64,000 nucleotides of DNA from an uncultured Anaeromusa sp. (GCF_963676855.1 NZ_OY781460.1:620001-684000); one strand, 5' to 3'. Counted from the stretch's first letter, positions 17,611-29,235 are shown. The notes: generated by a model from the sequence alone, not told the origin. Numbers and translations are program-made.

Positions 17611-17655
17611 AGCCTTATCCCCCTTGCAGGCGTCGTCTCTGACACCTCTACCTAA

Positions 17656-19038
17656 TTATTTACCGATACAAAAACGGCTGAAAATCTCTGTAATCATATC
17701 TTCGCCCACGGTATCGCCGGTAATTTCCCCCAACAAAGTCCAAGCCGCGCGTAAATCAATAGATAAGCAATCCATCGGCATGCCTGTAGCAGCAGCTATT
17801 CCCACTTCCTGCAAATGACGGACCGCTTGCTGCAAGAGCGTCTCTTGACGTAGATTAACCGCTAATAACCCTTCTCCTTGACTAGCTGCACCGCAGTACA
17901 CCTGCTGCACAATCGCTTCTTCCAACTCCTCTAAGCCCGAAGCGGCGGTAAGCGAAATACGAAGTATCTGCTGCCCAGGGGCCAACATCCGAATTTCTTC
18001 TTCACCCCAGAGAGGAGGCAAATCGCTTTTATTCAATAACACTAAACTCTTTTGCGCTCCCAGGAGTTTCAATACTTCCTTATCCTCTTCACTTAAAGGG
18101 CGTGACGTATCCAGCAAGACCAAGACCAAATCCGCTTCCTGCAGCATTTTCCGGCTGCGCTCTACTCCGAGTTTCTCTACAATATCCTCGGTTTCGCGAA
18201 TACCGGCGGTATCAATAATACGCAGCGGTACACCGCGCAGGTTCACATATTCCTCAATCACGTCTCGCGTCGTTCCGGGCACATCCGTCACAATCGCTCG
18301 CTGTGTTCGTACCAGCGCATTCAAAAGACTGGACTTACCTACATTAGGCTTGCCCAAAATTACCGTTGCCAGCCCTTCGCGCAACACTTTTCCTTGGTCG
18401 GCAGTATCTAAAAGGTGCTGCAATTTCGCTGCGGTTAACGCAGCGCCTTCGGCAGCCTGCTGTGCACTAACTTCTTCGATCTCCTCTTCCGGATAATCCA
18501 ATAAGGCTTCGATATGGGCAATCAAGGCCAGCAGGCGTTCCCGCTCCGCTCGGATTTCAGCTGCTAAACCGCCTTCTAAATGACGCACCGCCAAGCGCAA
18601 AGAAGCCTCTGTTTTAGCACGAATGACGTCCATTACCGCTTCCGCCTGCGTCAAATCTAAACGACCATTTAAAAAAGCCCGCTTCGTAAATTCTCCCGGC
18701 TCAGCCAAGCGAGCACCACAAGACAAAGTTAACGCCAAAATACGACGTAAAGACACATGGCTGCCATGACATTGAATTTCGACCACATCTTCCCGAGTAT
18801 ACGAATGCGGCGCCCGCATCACCAGCAGCAATGCTTCATCAACCATGGCACCGTCTACGGGATTTACCACTTTCCCGTACGTCGCATGGTGGGAAGAAAC
18901 CTCTGCAAGCTTACGTCCTGAGACGCTGCGAAACAAGGCCTCCCCAACATTTTGCGCCAACGGTCCCGAAACACGAACAATGCCCACGCCGGCTTCTCCC
19001 GGAGCCGTCACAATGGCGCTGATGGTATCTTCAGCCAT
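17656..19038 (-). CDS. mnmE: tRNA modification GTPase MnmE
   Basis: This is the GTPase partner of MnmG, 460 residues from the ATG at 19038. That start follows AGGAGGAAGC and gives the usual MAEDTISAIVT beginning; a longer frame to 19116 would run through a terminator hairpin and is rejected. It has an N-terminal folate-binding domain, a central G domain with GKPNVGKSSLLN (near 225), DTAG and NKSD, and ends in FCIGK, the C-x-G-K tail with the catalytic cysteine. It is separated from jag by a hairpin terminator. Confidence 0.96.
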   Translation of the reverse strand: MAEDTISAIVTAPGEAGVGIVRVSGPLAQNVGEALFRSVSGRKLAEVSSHHATYGKVVNPVDGAMVDEALLLVMRAPHSYTREDVVEIQCHGSHVSLRRILALTLSCGARLAEPGEFTKRAFLNGRLDLTQAEAVMDVIRAKTEASLRLAVRHLEGGLAAEIRAERERLLALIAHIEALLDYPEEEIEEVSAQQAAEGAALTAAKLQHLLDTADQGKVLREGLATVILGKPNVGKSSLLNALVRTQRAIVTDVPGTTRDVIEEYVNLRGVPLRIIDTAGIRETEDIVEKLGVERSRKMLQEADLVLVLLDTSRPLSEEDKEVLKLLGAQKSLVLLNKSDLPPLWGEEEIRMLAPGQQILRISLTAASGLEELEEAIVQQVYCGAASQGEGLLAVNLRQETLLQQAVRHLQEVGIAAATGMPMDCLSIDLRAAWTLLGEITGDTVGEDMITEIFSRFCIGK

Positions 19039-19057
19039 ACTTAGCTTCCTCCTTAAT

Positions 19058-19110
19058 AAAAACGCCCCACAACATAGCGTACATGCGAAAGTACACCAGT
19101 TTGTGGGGCA
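19058..19110 (-). terminator. Terminator between jag and mnmE
   Basis: On the minus strand GCCCCACAA (19101-19109) pairs with TTGTGGGGC (19064-19072), with an inner GTAC stem, followed by GTTTTTATTA just before the mnmE ribosome-binding site. It would reduce readthrough from the rpmH/jag unit. Confidence 0.7.
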
Positions 19111-19133
19111 TTGCACGCTATTTTTACGATTTT

Positions 19134-19766
19134 CTAGCGTTTCAGAGCAATTACTACTTTACGATTAGGCTCTTCGCCTTCACTATACGTAGAAATTCGG
19201 CGATCATCCTGCAGCGCCATGTGAATGATTTTACGCTCATGAGGCGTCATCGGCTCCAAGACAACAGGTTCGCCCATACGCTTCACTTTGCTAGCTAAGC
19301 GCTGCGCCAAACGTGTCAACGTTTCCGCCCGCCGCCGCCGGTATTCTTCCACATCAATGACGAATTTTATTTTTTCTTCCGCGTCACGATTAGCCGCCAA
19401 ATTCGTCAAATACTGCAGCGCGTCCAGCGTCTGACCATGTTTGCCAATCAAAATGCCCAAATCTTCACCGCGCAGATTGACGGCCACAGGGCCTTCGTCT
19501 TCCGGAACAGCTACTTGCAATTCTACTGCAATATTCATGGATTGAAACAAGTCGCTTAAAAACTGTTTACCTACAGTCAATGCATCCAACGGACGCACAT
19601 TGACCAAAATCCGAGCCGGCTTACCACCGATAAAACCAAACAGCCCTTTACTAGGCTCTTCCAGTATTTCCACCGTTACTCGGTCTTCACTGACACCTAA
19701 CTCCTCCAAAGCGCTTGCTAGCGCTTCTTCCATAGTTTTAGCCGTTTTTTCCACAGATTTCAGCAT
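19134..19766 (-). CDS. jag: RNA-binding protein Jag/KhpB (SpoIIIJ-associated)
   Basis: This protein of 210 residues has the Jag N-terminal domain (about 1-52, with GLFGFIGGKPARI), a type II KH domain (about 85-135, LIGKHGQTLDALQYL) and an R3H domain (about 145-208, MTPHERKIIHMALQDD). It binds RNA and influences cell division and envelope functions in Firmicutes. It sits directly downstream of yidC (25 bp), as in most Firmicutes. Confidence 0.93.
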   Translation of the reverse strand: MLKSVEKTAKTMEEALASALEELGVSEDRVTVEILEEPSKGLFGFIGGKPARILVNVRPLDALTVGKQFLSDLFQSMNIAVELQVAVPEDEGPVAVNLRGEDLGILIGKHGQTLDALQYLTNLAANRDAEEKIKFVIDVEEYRRRRAETLTRLAQRLASKVKRMGEPVVLEPMTPHERKIIHMALQDDRRISTYSEGEEPNRKVVIALKR

Positions 19767-19791
19767 ATTGTTCCTGCCCCCTTATCCGAGC

Positions 19792-20427
19792 TTACGCCGC
19801 ATCGCGGCTCATCCACCATTGCTGTACGATTTGCACCGTATTCATAGTCACCCAGTACAACACTAGGCCACTGGAGAAGGTCGTACTAATATAGCCGATA
19901 AACAGAGGCATAAACATCAGCATCATTTTAGCCTGCTGGTTCATCTCTGTCGAGGTTTGTTTTTGCTGATAGAAAGTCGTCAAAGCAGACAACACGGGAA
20001 GAATATACAAAGGATCTGGCTGCGCCAAATCGGTCAACCACAAAAAGGCTGTCGCACCATTAAAGGTAAAGTCGCGCAATCCGTAAAAAATAATAATAAA
20101 AATAGGCATCTGCAAGACAAGAGGCAAGCAACCGGCCATAGGATTTACACCGGTTTCCTTATAAAGCTTGATCATTTCCTGCTGCAATTTTTCCGGTTTA
20201 TCTTTATATTTAGCCTGCAGTTCCTTCATTTTAGGCTGCAATATTTGCATGCCCTTCATGGATTTTACCTGCTTAACAGTCAACGGATACATAATCATTT
20301 TAATCACAAAGGTCATTAAAATAATAGCTAAACCGTAACTGGGAAAACCCAGCGTTGCTGTCAATTGATAAAAAATATTCAAAATGTCTTGTAATACCAA
20401 AATAGCCGAATCGAATAATTCGAACAA
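19792..20427 (-). CDS. yidC: Membrane protein insertase YidC
   Basis: This protein of 211 residues inserts and folds inner-membrane proteins. It has five hydrophobic segments, the YPLTVKQVKSMKGMQILQPK loop, and the NPMAGCLPLVLQMPIFIIIFYGL segment of the Oxa1/YidC core. The start appears to be TTG at 20427 (LFELFDSA read as Met), preceded by GGATGGTGAG. No in-frame ATG nearby gives a full first segment. Unlike Bacillus versions, no lipoprotein signal cysteine is visible. Confidence 0.92.
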   Translation of the reverse strand: MFELFDSAILVLQDILNIFYQLTATLGFPSYGLAIILMTFVIKMIMYPLTVKQVKSMKGMQILQPKMKELQAKYKDKPEKLQQEMIKLYKETGVNPMAGCLPLVLQMPIFIIIFYGLRDFTFNGATAFLWLTDLAQPDPLYILPVLSALTTFYQQKQTSTEMNQQAKMMLMFMPLFIGYISTTFSSGLVLYWVTMNTVQIVQQWWMSRDAA

Positions 20428-20486
20428 AATCTCACCATCCTGTCTTTTTTTAAACCTACAAAAAAACTTACGTCAATACTTCCTAT

Positions 20487-20720
20487 CTATTGTACAGGGT
20501 CATATCCTCCCGGATGAAAGGGATGGCATTTAGCCAAGCGTTTTACAGCCAGCCATGCACCTCGGACAACACCGTATTTTTCAATCGCAAGATAAGCATA
20601 TTCAGAGCAAGTTGGCATAAAGCGACAAGTTGGTGGCTTTAGCGGGGAAAGAAAATTTCGATAAAAAACGATGGCTCCCAAGAGCAAACGCTTCACGATT
20701 CCTCTCCCCCTGTTTGCCAC
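20487..20720 (-). CDS. yidD: Membrane protein insertion efficiency factor YidD
   Basis: This small basic protein of 77 residues has the family words [23 protein letters not shown] and [13 protein letters not shown] (in summary), including three conserved cysteines. It is thought to help YidC-dependent insertion at the membrane. The gene overlaps the end of rnpA by 28 bp, the standard arrangement. Confidence 0.94.
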   Translation of the reverse strand: MANRGRGIVKRLLLGAIVFYRNFLSPLKPPTCRFMPTCSEYAYLAIEKYGVVRGAWLAVKRLAKCHPFHPGGYDPVQ

Positions 20721-21055
20721 ACCTTACTCTTTCGACAAATATGCCTAAAAGATTCAGTTACAGCCTCGTAAGAACTGCCCACCATAGGTTTTCTGCAAAT
20801 AAAAACAAGCTGCACTCCTGTTTTAAGAAAATCACGGTTTAAACGAAACGCTTCCCGCAAAAGCCTTTTACAACGGTTGCGCACCACAGCGCAGCCCAAA
20901 CGCTTGCTGACGGAAATACCTACTTTTCGTTCCGTACCTTCTATAGGAAGTACATAAAGTACCAGCATGCGGTTAGCTAAAGAACGTCCTTCTTTATATA
21001 CCGCTTGAAACTCTTGATTTTTGCGTAGCTTCTCACATTTTTTAAAACAATGCAT
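20693..21055 (-). CDS. rnpA: Ribonuclease P protein component
   Basis: This basic protein of 120 residues supports the RNase P RNA in 5' processing of tRNA. The RNR region reads [28 protein letters not shown] (in summary), with the invariant VxNRxKRxxRE core. The ATG at 21055 follows GAGGAAAG. A terminator-like hairpin lies between rpmH and this gene, which would lower rnpA output relative to rpmH. Confidence 0.95.
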   Translation of the reverse strand: MHCFKKCEKLRKNQEFQAVYKEGRSLANRMLVLYVLPIEGTERKVGISVSKRLGCAVVRNRCKRLLREAFRLNRDFLKTGVQLVFICRKPMVGSSYEAVTESFRHICRKSKVWQTGGEES

Positions 21056-21082
21056 GCTTTCCTCAAGCCGAAGTCCGAATGG

Positions 21083-21111
21083 AAAAAATAGGCCACGCTT
21101 GGCGGCCTATT
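21083..21111 (-). terminator. Internal terminator between rpmH and rnpA
   Basis: On the minus strand ATAGGCC and GGCCTAT close a stem with an inner GCC/GC region, followed by six T. It begins at the rpmH stop codon and lies before the rnpA site, so it likely acts as a partial terminator. Confidence 0.75.
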
Positions 21112-21244
21112 ATGCGGACAGTTTTTTGCGGCCTCTTGCGCGTCTTTTCTTTAAAACTAGACGGCCACCTTTTGTCTTCATGCGCTCACGAAACCCGTGG
21201 GTTCTTTTTTTCCACAGATTATTCGGTTGATACGTACGCTTCAT
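21110..21244 (-). CDS. rpmH: 50S ribosomal protein L34
   Basis: This protein of 44 residues begins [18 protein letters not shown] and is full length for L34. The start at 21244 follows AAGGAGGTGC; the longer reading frame upstream is rejected. It is the first gene leftward of the origin, as in most bacteria. Confidence 0.97.
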   Translation of the reverse strand: MKRTYQPNNLWKKRTHGFRERMKTKGGRLVLKKRRARGRKKLSA

Positions 21245-21743
21245 TCTGTTGCACCTCCTTGCTACAGGCATAAAGCCGTTGTACCCGTAACTATTCAAAT
21301 TATATGCAAGACGCAAGAAGGTGTCAAGAAAAATCCCTTGCTAATTCCATAGATCCTGTTGATAACTTGCTTTTTACCCTGCGAATAACGCAAATATCTG
21401 TTGATAACTTGCCCTTATTTTGCTAAGATAGACACACAAGAAGTTTAACACACACCTTCGAACCGGATAAACTCACAGCACCTATCCACAGATATCCACA
21501 ACTCACACTACTTATCAACAACTTTATCCACAGAAACAGCAACAATCACCAAAGGCCGTATTATAGTGAAAATAATTAGGCCTTTTTACTTTTCAAAATC
21601 GGTTGCTGTTGTTTTTTTTTCGCCAAAAACCCTTTTTATTCCATTTTTTATACACATCTGTTGATAGCCTGTGGATAACTTATTTATTTGTGTATGGTTT
21701 TTGTTGATAAAAGAAGCCACCCAAGAAAGGACGATTCTTATTT
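21245..21743. other. oriC: oriC, rpmH-dnaA part: DnaA box cluster
   Basis: This stretch of about 500 bp contains many 9-mers of the DnaA box type. Exact TTATCCACA or its complement: 21524-21532 and 21670-21678. Variants: TGTTGATAA at 21357-21365, 21399-21407 and 21702-21710, TATCCACA words at 21482-21490 and 21492-21500, TTATCAACA at 21512-21520, TGTTGATAG at 21659-21667. It is AT-rich with no gene. The dnaA promoter must also lie here. Boxes close to the dnaA start suggest autoregulation. Confidence 0.93.
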
Positions 21744-23183
21744 ATGGAACAATCACAGCTTACTGCTATATGGGAACAGCTATTAGCAGAAATTCAACAA
21801 TCCATTAAAAACCCCATGTTTGCTACATGGATCCAACCAAATACATTGCTGCACCTAGACGAGCAGGAACTAGTGATTGGCACTCCCAACCAAATTCGGA
21901 AAGATTGGCTAGAATCCAAGTATATGCCTGTTTTACAACAAGCAGCAGAACATATTCTAAAACGTCCTATGCATATAAAAGTAAGCCTTGTCGAAACCAA
22001 CGCTGAAGAAGCACCCCCAGCCCAGGTCATCGCTCCGCTTGTCACCGCAGCCCCTCTACCACAAAAAATGGAACCCTTACAGACAACGCCTTTGATGGAA
22101 GCCGACAATAATCAATATGTATCTTCTGCTTCTGCCTCAGCTACCGTCAACGATCCAGTTGCATTTCTTAATCCCAAATACATCTTTGAAACCTTTGTCA
22201 TCGGCAATTCGAACCGCTTGGCTCATGCAGCCTCTTTAGCAGTTTCCGAAGCCCCGGCTAAAGTATATAATCCTTTTTTTATTTACGGCGGCGTCGGCTT
22301 AGGAAAAACCCATCTCATGCATGCCATCGGTCACCGCATTCTAAAAAGCCATCCTCATTTAAAAGTGCTCTATATTTCCAGTGAAAAATTTACTAATGAA
22401 CTCATCAATTCCATCCGTGATGGCAATCCTGAAGATTTTCGCCAAAAATACCGCAATATCGATGTACTACTCGTAGATGACATTCAGTTTCTTTCTAAAA
22501 AGGAACACACTCAGGAAGAATTTTTCCACACCTTTAATACGCTGCACGAAGCCAATAAGCAAATTATTATTTCCAGCGACAGGCCCCCCAGGGAAATTCA
22601 AACCCTCGAAGATCGCCTGCGTTCCCGTTTCGAATGGGGCATGATCGCCGACATTCAAGCGCCAGACTTAGAAACTCGTATTGCTATTTTACGTAAGAAA
22701 GCAATTATTGAAAACTTAGATGTTCCCAGCGACGTTATTGTCTTCATTGCCAGCCGCATCGACAGTAACATTCGAGAATTGGAAGGCTCGCTCATTCGCG
22801 TCATGGCCTACGCTTCTCTTGTCAAACAACCTGTTACTATTGCTCTCGCAACAGAAACGCTAAAAGACATTTTTCCTGCCAATCAGCCGAGGCAAATCAC
22901 AATCGAATTAATTCAAGATATTGTCGCCGTATATTTTAAACTGAAAGTCGACGATTTGCTGGCTAAAAAACGGACCCGCAATGTTACGTATCCACGACAA
23001 ATCGCTATGTATTTGGCCCGTGAGCTTACGGACACCTCTCTACCTCGCATCGGCGAAATGTTTGGCGGCCGCGATCATACTACCGTCATCCACGCCTATG
23101 ATAAGATCGGACGAGAGCGAAATGAGGATGCCAAACTCAGCCAAACCCTAAAAGAATTAGTTAAACGCATCGAAAATGTGTAG
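21744..23183 (+). CDS. dnaA: Chromosomal replication initiator DnaA
   Basis: This AAA+ initiator of 479 residues has the helicase-contact domain I (about 1-85), a Pro/Ala-rich linker (about 86-140), a AAA+ core with Walker A GGVGLGKTH (182-190) and Walker B LLVDDIQF, and the C-terminal DNA-binding domain with GGRDHTTVIHAYDKI. The ATG follows AAAGGA. It is flanked on both sides by DnaA boxes, so origin function is split around the gene as in Bacillus. Confidence 0.98.
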   Translation: MEQSQLTAIWEQLLAEIQQSIKNPMFATWIQPNTLLHLDEQELVIGTPNQIRKDWLESKYMPVLQQAAEHILKRPMHIKVSLVETNAEEAPPAQVIAPLVTAAPLPQKMEPLQTTPLMEADNNQYVSSASASATVNDPVAFLNPKYIFETFVIGNSNRLAHAASLAVSEAPAKVYNPFFIYGGVGLGKTHLMHAIGHRILKSHPHLKVLYISSEKFTNELINSIRDGNPEDFRQKYRNIDVLLVDDIQFLSKKEHTQEEFFHTFNTLHEANKQIIISSDRPPREIQTLEDRLRSRFEWGMIADIQAPDLETRIAILRKKAIIENLDVPSDVIVFIASRIDSNIRELEGSLIRVMAYASLVKQPVTIALATETLKDIFPANQPRQITIELIQDIVAVYFKLKVDDLLAKKRTRNVTYPRQIAMYLARELTDTSLPRIGEMFGGRDHTTVIHAYDKIGRERNEDAKLSQTLKELVKRIENV

Positions 23184-23448
23184 TTTGTGTATAACCTTGT
23201 GAGTAACCAATAGAATGTCCTGTCGATAAAGTGTGCATATCTTTTACACCTCATTTTCCTGTTAATTTTGTGGATAACTTGACTCTAGAACATCCACAAC
23301 TTACACACAAGCGCAAACTCAATGTTTTCCACAGCTCTATCCACTTATCCACACAGCCCACACCCCCTACTACTATTACGACTATATTTTCTATATATAT
23401 AAGCACGTATTAATAAGCAAAACCTACCCTGAAGGAGGCTGCTTCTAA
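23184..23448. other. oriC: oriC, dnaA-dnaN part: DnaA boxes, DnaA-trio and AT-rich unwinding region
   Basis: TGTGGATAA (23269-23277), a TATCCAC word at 23337-23345 and an exact TTATCCACA (23345-23353) are followed by a C-rich spacer. Then come the triplets TACTACTATTACGACTAT (23368-23385) and the AT-rich ATATTTTCTATATATATAA. The order box, GC-rich spacer, trio repeats, AT-rich DNA matches the basal unwinding element described in Bacillus subtilis, so strand opening is expected here. Confidence 0.88.
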
Positions 23449-24564
23449 ATGAGAATAACCTGTCAACAAGACATATTGAACCAAGCTTTACAAACCGTAC
23501 AAATTGCCGTTCCCTCTAAAGCGCAAATACCCGTCTTAAGCGGCATCTATTTGAATGCAGAAGACGGTTGCCTGCAATTGCAAGCCAGCGACCATCAGAC
23601 AAGCATGATTTACACGATGGAGGCAGAGATAGCTGAACCAGGCGAGATGGTAGTTTCTGGACGTTATTTTTATGATCTGATTCGTCGTTTACCTTCACAA
23701 ACCGTTACTTTATCTAAAGAAATTTCCTCGAATACGTTGAAGCTGGTCAGTACGGAGGAAGCAACCGGCCGTTACGACTATCAGCTGCTTACGATACCAC
23801 CCCAAGATTTTCCAGTTTTAAAACCGCAAGAAGGACGTACTTCTTTTTCTATTTGGGATCATGTATTAAAAGATCTTGTCAAGAAAACTTGCTTTTCTTG
23901 TTCTAATGATGAAGCTCGACCTATCTTTACAGGTTGTTTGATAGAAATTAACGAAGGCGTCATTCAGATGATAGCTACCGACACGCACCGCATGGCTTTA
24001 GCTCAAAATGGCATAGAACCAGCAACAACAACGGCCAAAATGATTATCCCAGCCAAACTTTTAAATGAAATCTGCCGCATTGTGCCGGCTAATACGCAAA
24101 TTCAAGTGCATTTATTAGATGGGCAGGTTGCTTTTGTTTTTGGTTCGGTATACTTAGTTACTCGTTTGATTCAAGGACAGTTCCCTGATTATCGGAAAGT
24201 ATTGTTGACGCAAGTACAAACGCAGGCTACGATTGATACGCAGCAATGGCTGTTAGCTATGGAGCGTATTTTTCTGCTGGTTCGGGAAGGTAAATACAAT
24301 ACAGTTCGCATGTTCTTCAAGGAAGATCAACTTTCTATTGTTTACAGCAATCCAGATATTGGTACTGCTTCAGAAAGCGTTTCTTGCCAATTGGAAGGAA
24401 ACGAGCTGGAAATTGCTTTTAATGCTCGGTTCTTGTTAGACATTCTCAAAAATATCGATTCCGAGCAATGCACCATTGCTTTAAACACTTCCTTAAGCCC
24501 TGCCGCCATCCGGCCAGTAGGGGAAAGCCAGTATACTTACATTGTCACTCCCATGAGAATTTAA
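23449..24564 (+). CDS. dnaN: DNA polymerase III beta subunit (sliding clamp)
   Basis: This clamp protein of 371 residues has the three-domain beta-clamp layout and the C-terminal VTPMRI ending that forms part of the ligand-binding pocket. GAAGGAGGCTGC precedes the ATG at 23449. It lies 265 bp after dnaA with the unwinding region between. Full length. Confidence 0.96.
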   Translation: MRITCQQDILNQALQTVQIAVPSKAQIPVLSGIYLNAEDGCLQLQASDHQTSMIYTMEAEIAEPGEMVVSGRYFYDLIRRLPSQTVTLSKEISSNTLKLVSTEEATGRYDYQLLTIPPQDFPVLKPQEGRTSFSIWDHVLKDLVKKTCFSCSNDEARPIFTGCLIEINEGVIQMIATDTHRMALAQNGIEPATTTAKMIIPAKLLNEICRIVPANTQIQVHLLDGQVAFVFGSVYLVTRLIQGQFPDYRKVLLTQVQTQATIDTQQWLLAMERIFLLVREGKYNTVRMFFKEDQLSIVYSNPDIGTASESVSCQLEGNELEIAFNARFLLDILKNIDSEQCTIALNTSLSPAAIRPVGESQYTYIVTPMRI

Positions 24565-24681
24565 GAAGCTCTACTACGTTATTCATATCTCCTCCCAAAT
24601 GGCTCTTTTTGATGGAGCATTCCTGAAAGTATTAGAACTTCAAAAATAGTAAAAGCAAAAGAATGGATAGAGGTGGCGTTA

Positions 24682-24903
24682 ATGGAATCTGTTGAAATTT
24701 CTACGCCTTACATACAGCTGGATCAGCTGTTAAAATTAGTTGGCGCTGTAGATACAGGCGGTCAAGTCCGTTGGCTGATTGAAGAGGGTGTAGTCTTCGT
24801 TAACGACGTTTCAGCTACAGAACGTCGTAAAAAGCTGTACCCAGGGGATCGAGTGGAAATTCCCGAAAATGGCAGATGGCAAGTTGTGGCGGCGGAGGCC
24901 TAA
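24682..24903 (+). CDS. yaaA: S4-domain RNA-binding protein YaaA
   Basis: This protein of 73 residues is a free-standing S4-like RNA-binding domain (IQLDQLLKLVGAVDTGGQV, then VFVNDVSATERRKKLYPGD). It occupies the standard place between dnaN and recF; relatives are linked to ribosome assembly. The ATG at 24682 has GAGGTGG at good spacing, while the GTG at 24673 lies inside that site. It ends 3 bp before recF. Confidence 0.9.
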   Translation: MESVEISTPYIQLDQLLKLVGAVDTGGQVRWLIEEGVVFVNDVSATERRKKLYPGDRVEIPENGRWQVVAAEA

Positions 24904-24906
24904 CCT

Positions 24907-26034
24907 GTGCAAATTCAAAGTTTATCGCTGCGACATGTGCGAAACTATGAAAACTTGGAATTACCGGTAGGGGAACAGGTTAACCTTTTTTTGGGAGATA
25001 ATGGACAGGGAAAAACTAATATTTTGGAAGCGTTATATTTTTGCGCTTTTGCTAAATCACATCGAACATCGAATGATGCGGAAATGATTCGTTGGCAGCA
25101 ACCACAGGGAAGTATTTCCTTGCTTTTTTCCCGCAAAGAGGTTTCGCATCGCTTGGATTTTATTTTGTCACGCCCAGAAACAAAGAGAAGTGGAAAAAAG
25201 GTGCAGATTAATGGTCAACCAGCCAAGGCTAGAGATGTAGTAGGTCTTTTTAATGCTGTGCTTTTTGCGCCGGAAGATTTGCTTCTTGTCAAAGGAGCGC
25301 CGCAGCTGCGCAGACGTTTTTTAGACAGCGAGCTTTCGCAGTCAAATCCTTTATATTATAAGAATTTTCTGCAATATCAAAGAGCATTACTACAGCGCAA
25401 CCAACTGTTGCGTTCTTGCCGTGAGAAAACGGCTAATGAAGCCATGCTGGCAGCCTGGGACGCTCAATTGGCTCCTTTGGCAGCTTGGCTTGTTTTTAGA
25501 CGTCAAGAAGCCGTTAAAAAGCTTTCTATGTTGGCAAACTTAATGCAACGCCGCATTACTGACGGCAAAGAGGCATTGGCGGTGCGCTATCAACTGCAGG
25601 GAGCGGCTAAAGATTTGGAATGTCCTGATGCATCTTGGTATTTGGAACAATTCGAAGTCAGCCGTCGTCAGGATATATTTAGAGGTTCTACTGGCGTAGG
25701 TCCTCACCGCGATGATTTGGAGTTTTTGGTTAATGACACGGATTTAAAGGCCTACGGTTCTCAAGGACAGCAGCGCACAGGTGTTTTAGCCCTTAAATTG
25801 GCGGAGCTAGAATTTATTAAAGCGGAGACAGGCGAATATCCGGTATTGCTTTTAGACGATGTGATGAGCGAACTCGACGCCGGGCGGCGAGAGCATTTGC
25901 TATCTTTTATCCGCGAACGCATTCAGACCTTTATTACAGGTACGGAAGCCGCTTATTTTCCCAGCCGGCTTCAGGATGAATGCTATCGTGTACAGTTGGG
26001 ATGTGTGGAAAGGAGAGGCGCATGCAGCCTTTAA
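24907..26034 (+). CDS. recF: DNA repair and recombination protein RecF
   Basis: This SMC-like ATPase of 375 residues helps load RecA at gaps. It has Walker A GDNGQGKTNILEAL (near 33), a signature-type region with YGSQGQQRT, and Walker B LLLDDVMSELDAGR. It starts with GTG at 24907 behind GGAGG. Its last 13 bp overlap the dciA start, so the next gene is coupled to it. Confidence 0.95.
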   Translation: MQIQSLSLRHVRNYENLELPVGEQVNLFLGDNGQGKTNILEALYFCAFAKSHRTSNDAEMIRWQQPQGSISLLFSRKEVSHRLDFILSRPETKRSGKKVQINGQPAKARDVVGLFNAVLFAPEDLLLVKGAPQLRRRFLDSELSQSNPLYYKNFLQYQRALLQRNQLLRSCREKTANEAMLAAWDAQLAPLAAWLVFRRQEAVKKLSMLANLMQRRITDGKEALAVRYQLQGAAKDLECPDASWYLEQFEVSRRQDIFRGSTGVGPHRDDLEFLVNDTDLKAYGSQGQQRTGVLALKLAELEFIKAETGEYPVLLLDDVMSELDAGRREHLLSFIRERIQTFITGTEAAYFPSRLQDECYRVQLGCVERRGACSL

Positions 26035-26853
26035 GCTTGGTTTTGGCGCAGGCTATTCGCAAAATGAATATCGCCAAGCCCTTTGCTACGCATTCTTTGA
26101 TTGGTCATTGGCGTCAATTGGTGGGTGATGATATTGCTGATCACAGTCAGCCGAAGAAAGTCGAATTTGGCGTGCTTTTGGTTACTGTGGACAGCTCTGT
26201 ATGGACGCATCATTTAACCTTGTTGAAAATGGATATTTTACAAAAAATTCATCAATATACCGGTGATAAGCTAATTAGTGATCTGCGTTTCCAAGCAGGA
26301 ATTTTACATTCGGAGACGAATAACAATACAGTTGAGATGGAGGAAGCCCCTCCAAGAAGATATTGGTATCAGGCTTGCTGGAACGAAGAAGAAGCGGGCC
26401 AAATAAGAAAGTTAGCAGCTGAGGCCAATGATGAAGACGTGCGTGGCGCTAGTTTGAAGCTGTTAAAGAAGATTCGTTTGTCTCGTCGCTGGAAAGAAGA
26501 ACATGGTTGGCAAGCCTGCGCTTTCTGCGGGCGTTTACGGCCTTCGGGAGAAAAAGAATGTGCCATCTGCGCTTTTGAAGCCAGGCGTGATAAGCGACAG
26601 CGCATTAGAGAATTGCTTACAGGCGCTCCTTGGCTTTTATATGGACAGCTGCGCCAGTATATAAATTGTACTTCCTACGAATATACTTCGGTTAAAGCCG
26701 ATATTTTATCTGGCTTACTCCGGGATTTACAGGAGCAGCGGCTAGACGATTTACGTTTGTCTACGCTGGTTATGCTGACAACGGGGTTGCAGCCGGAAGC
26801 GCTGACGGAAGAGTTGAAAATGAGGACAGTAGAAAAATTCAGGAGGAAAAAGT

Positions 26854-26876
<23 letters not shown>
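26022..26876 (+). CDS. DciA-like (DUF721) protein with C-terminal zinc-ribbon-like extension
   Basis: This protein of 284 residues has an N-terminal DUF721/DciA domain (about 5-95, with MNIAKPFATHSLIGHWRQLVG, in summary). DciA proteins load the replicative helicase in bacteria lacking DnaC. The domain is followed by about 180 further residues, including CAFC (166-169) and CAIC (180-183) in a Cys4 arrangement resembling a zinc ribbon, and then a helical tail. The start at 26022 follows GAAAGGAGAG and overlaps recF; the earlier frame start at 25980 is rejected. The extension is unusual, since simple DUF721 proteins have about 100-170 residues. The role of the extra part is unknown. Confidence 0.82.
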
Positions 26877-29051
<2,175 letters not shown>

Positions 29052-29075
29052 AAAAAATCGTTTTAATAAACAAAC

Positions 29076-29118
29076 AAAACCGTTCAGTCATTTATTTGAC
29101 TGTTCGGTTTTTATTTTT
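29076..29118 (+). terminator. Terminator after gyrB
   Basis: AAAACCGTTCAGTCA and TGACTGTTCGGTTTTT pair with two mismatches over a short loop and are followed by TTATTTTT. It ends the dnaA-gyrB side. Confidence 0.8.
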
Positions 29119-29235
29119 GACCTTTCAGACGATTGTATTCGAAATGTTATCAAAACTGTCTTACTATAATTAAGGAACTATTGATTTGTTTTATAAATAG
29201 GACAAAGCGGCAAGTACGTAGAGGAGGTGACGGGA

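Noticed and set aside
29142-29170. Promoter for the kor operon around TATAAT at 29165
   Set aside because: The -10 is perfect but no acceptable -35 lies at 16-18 bp; left uncalled.
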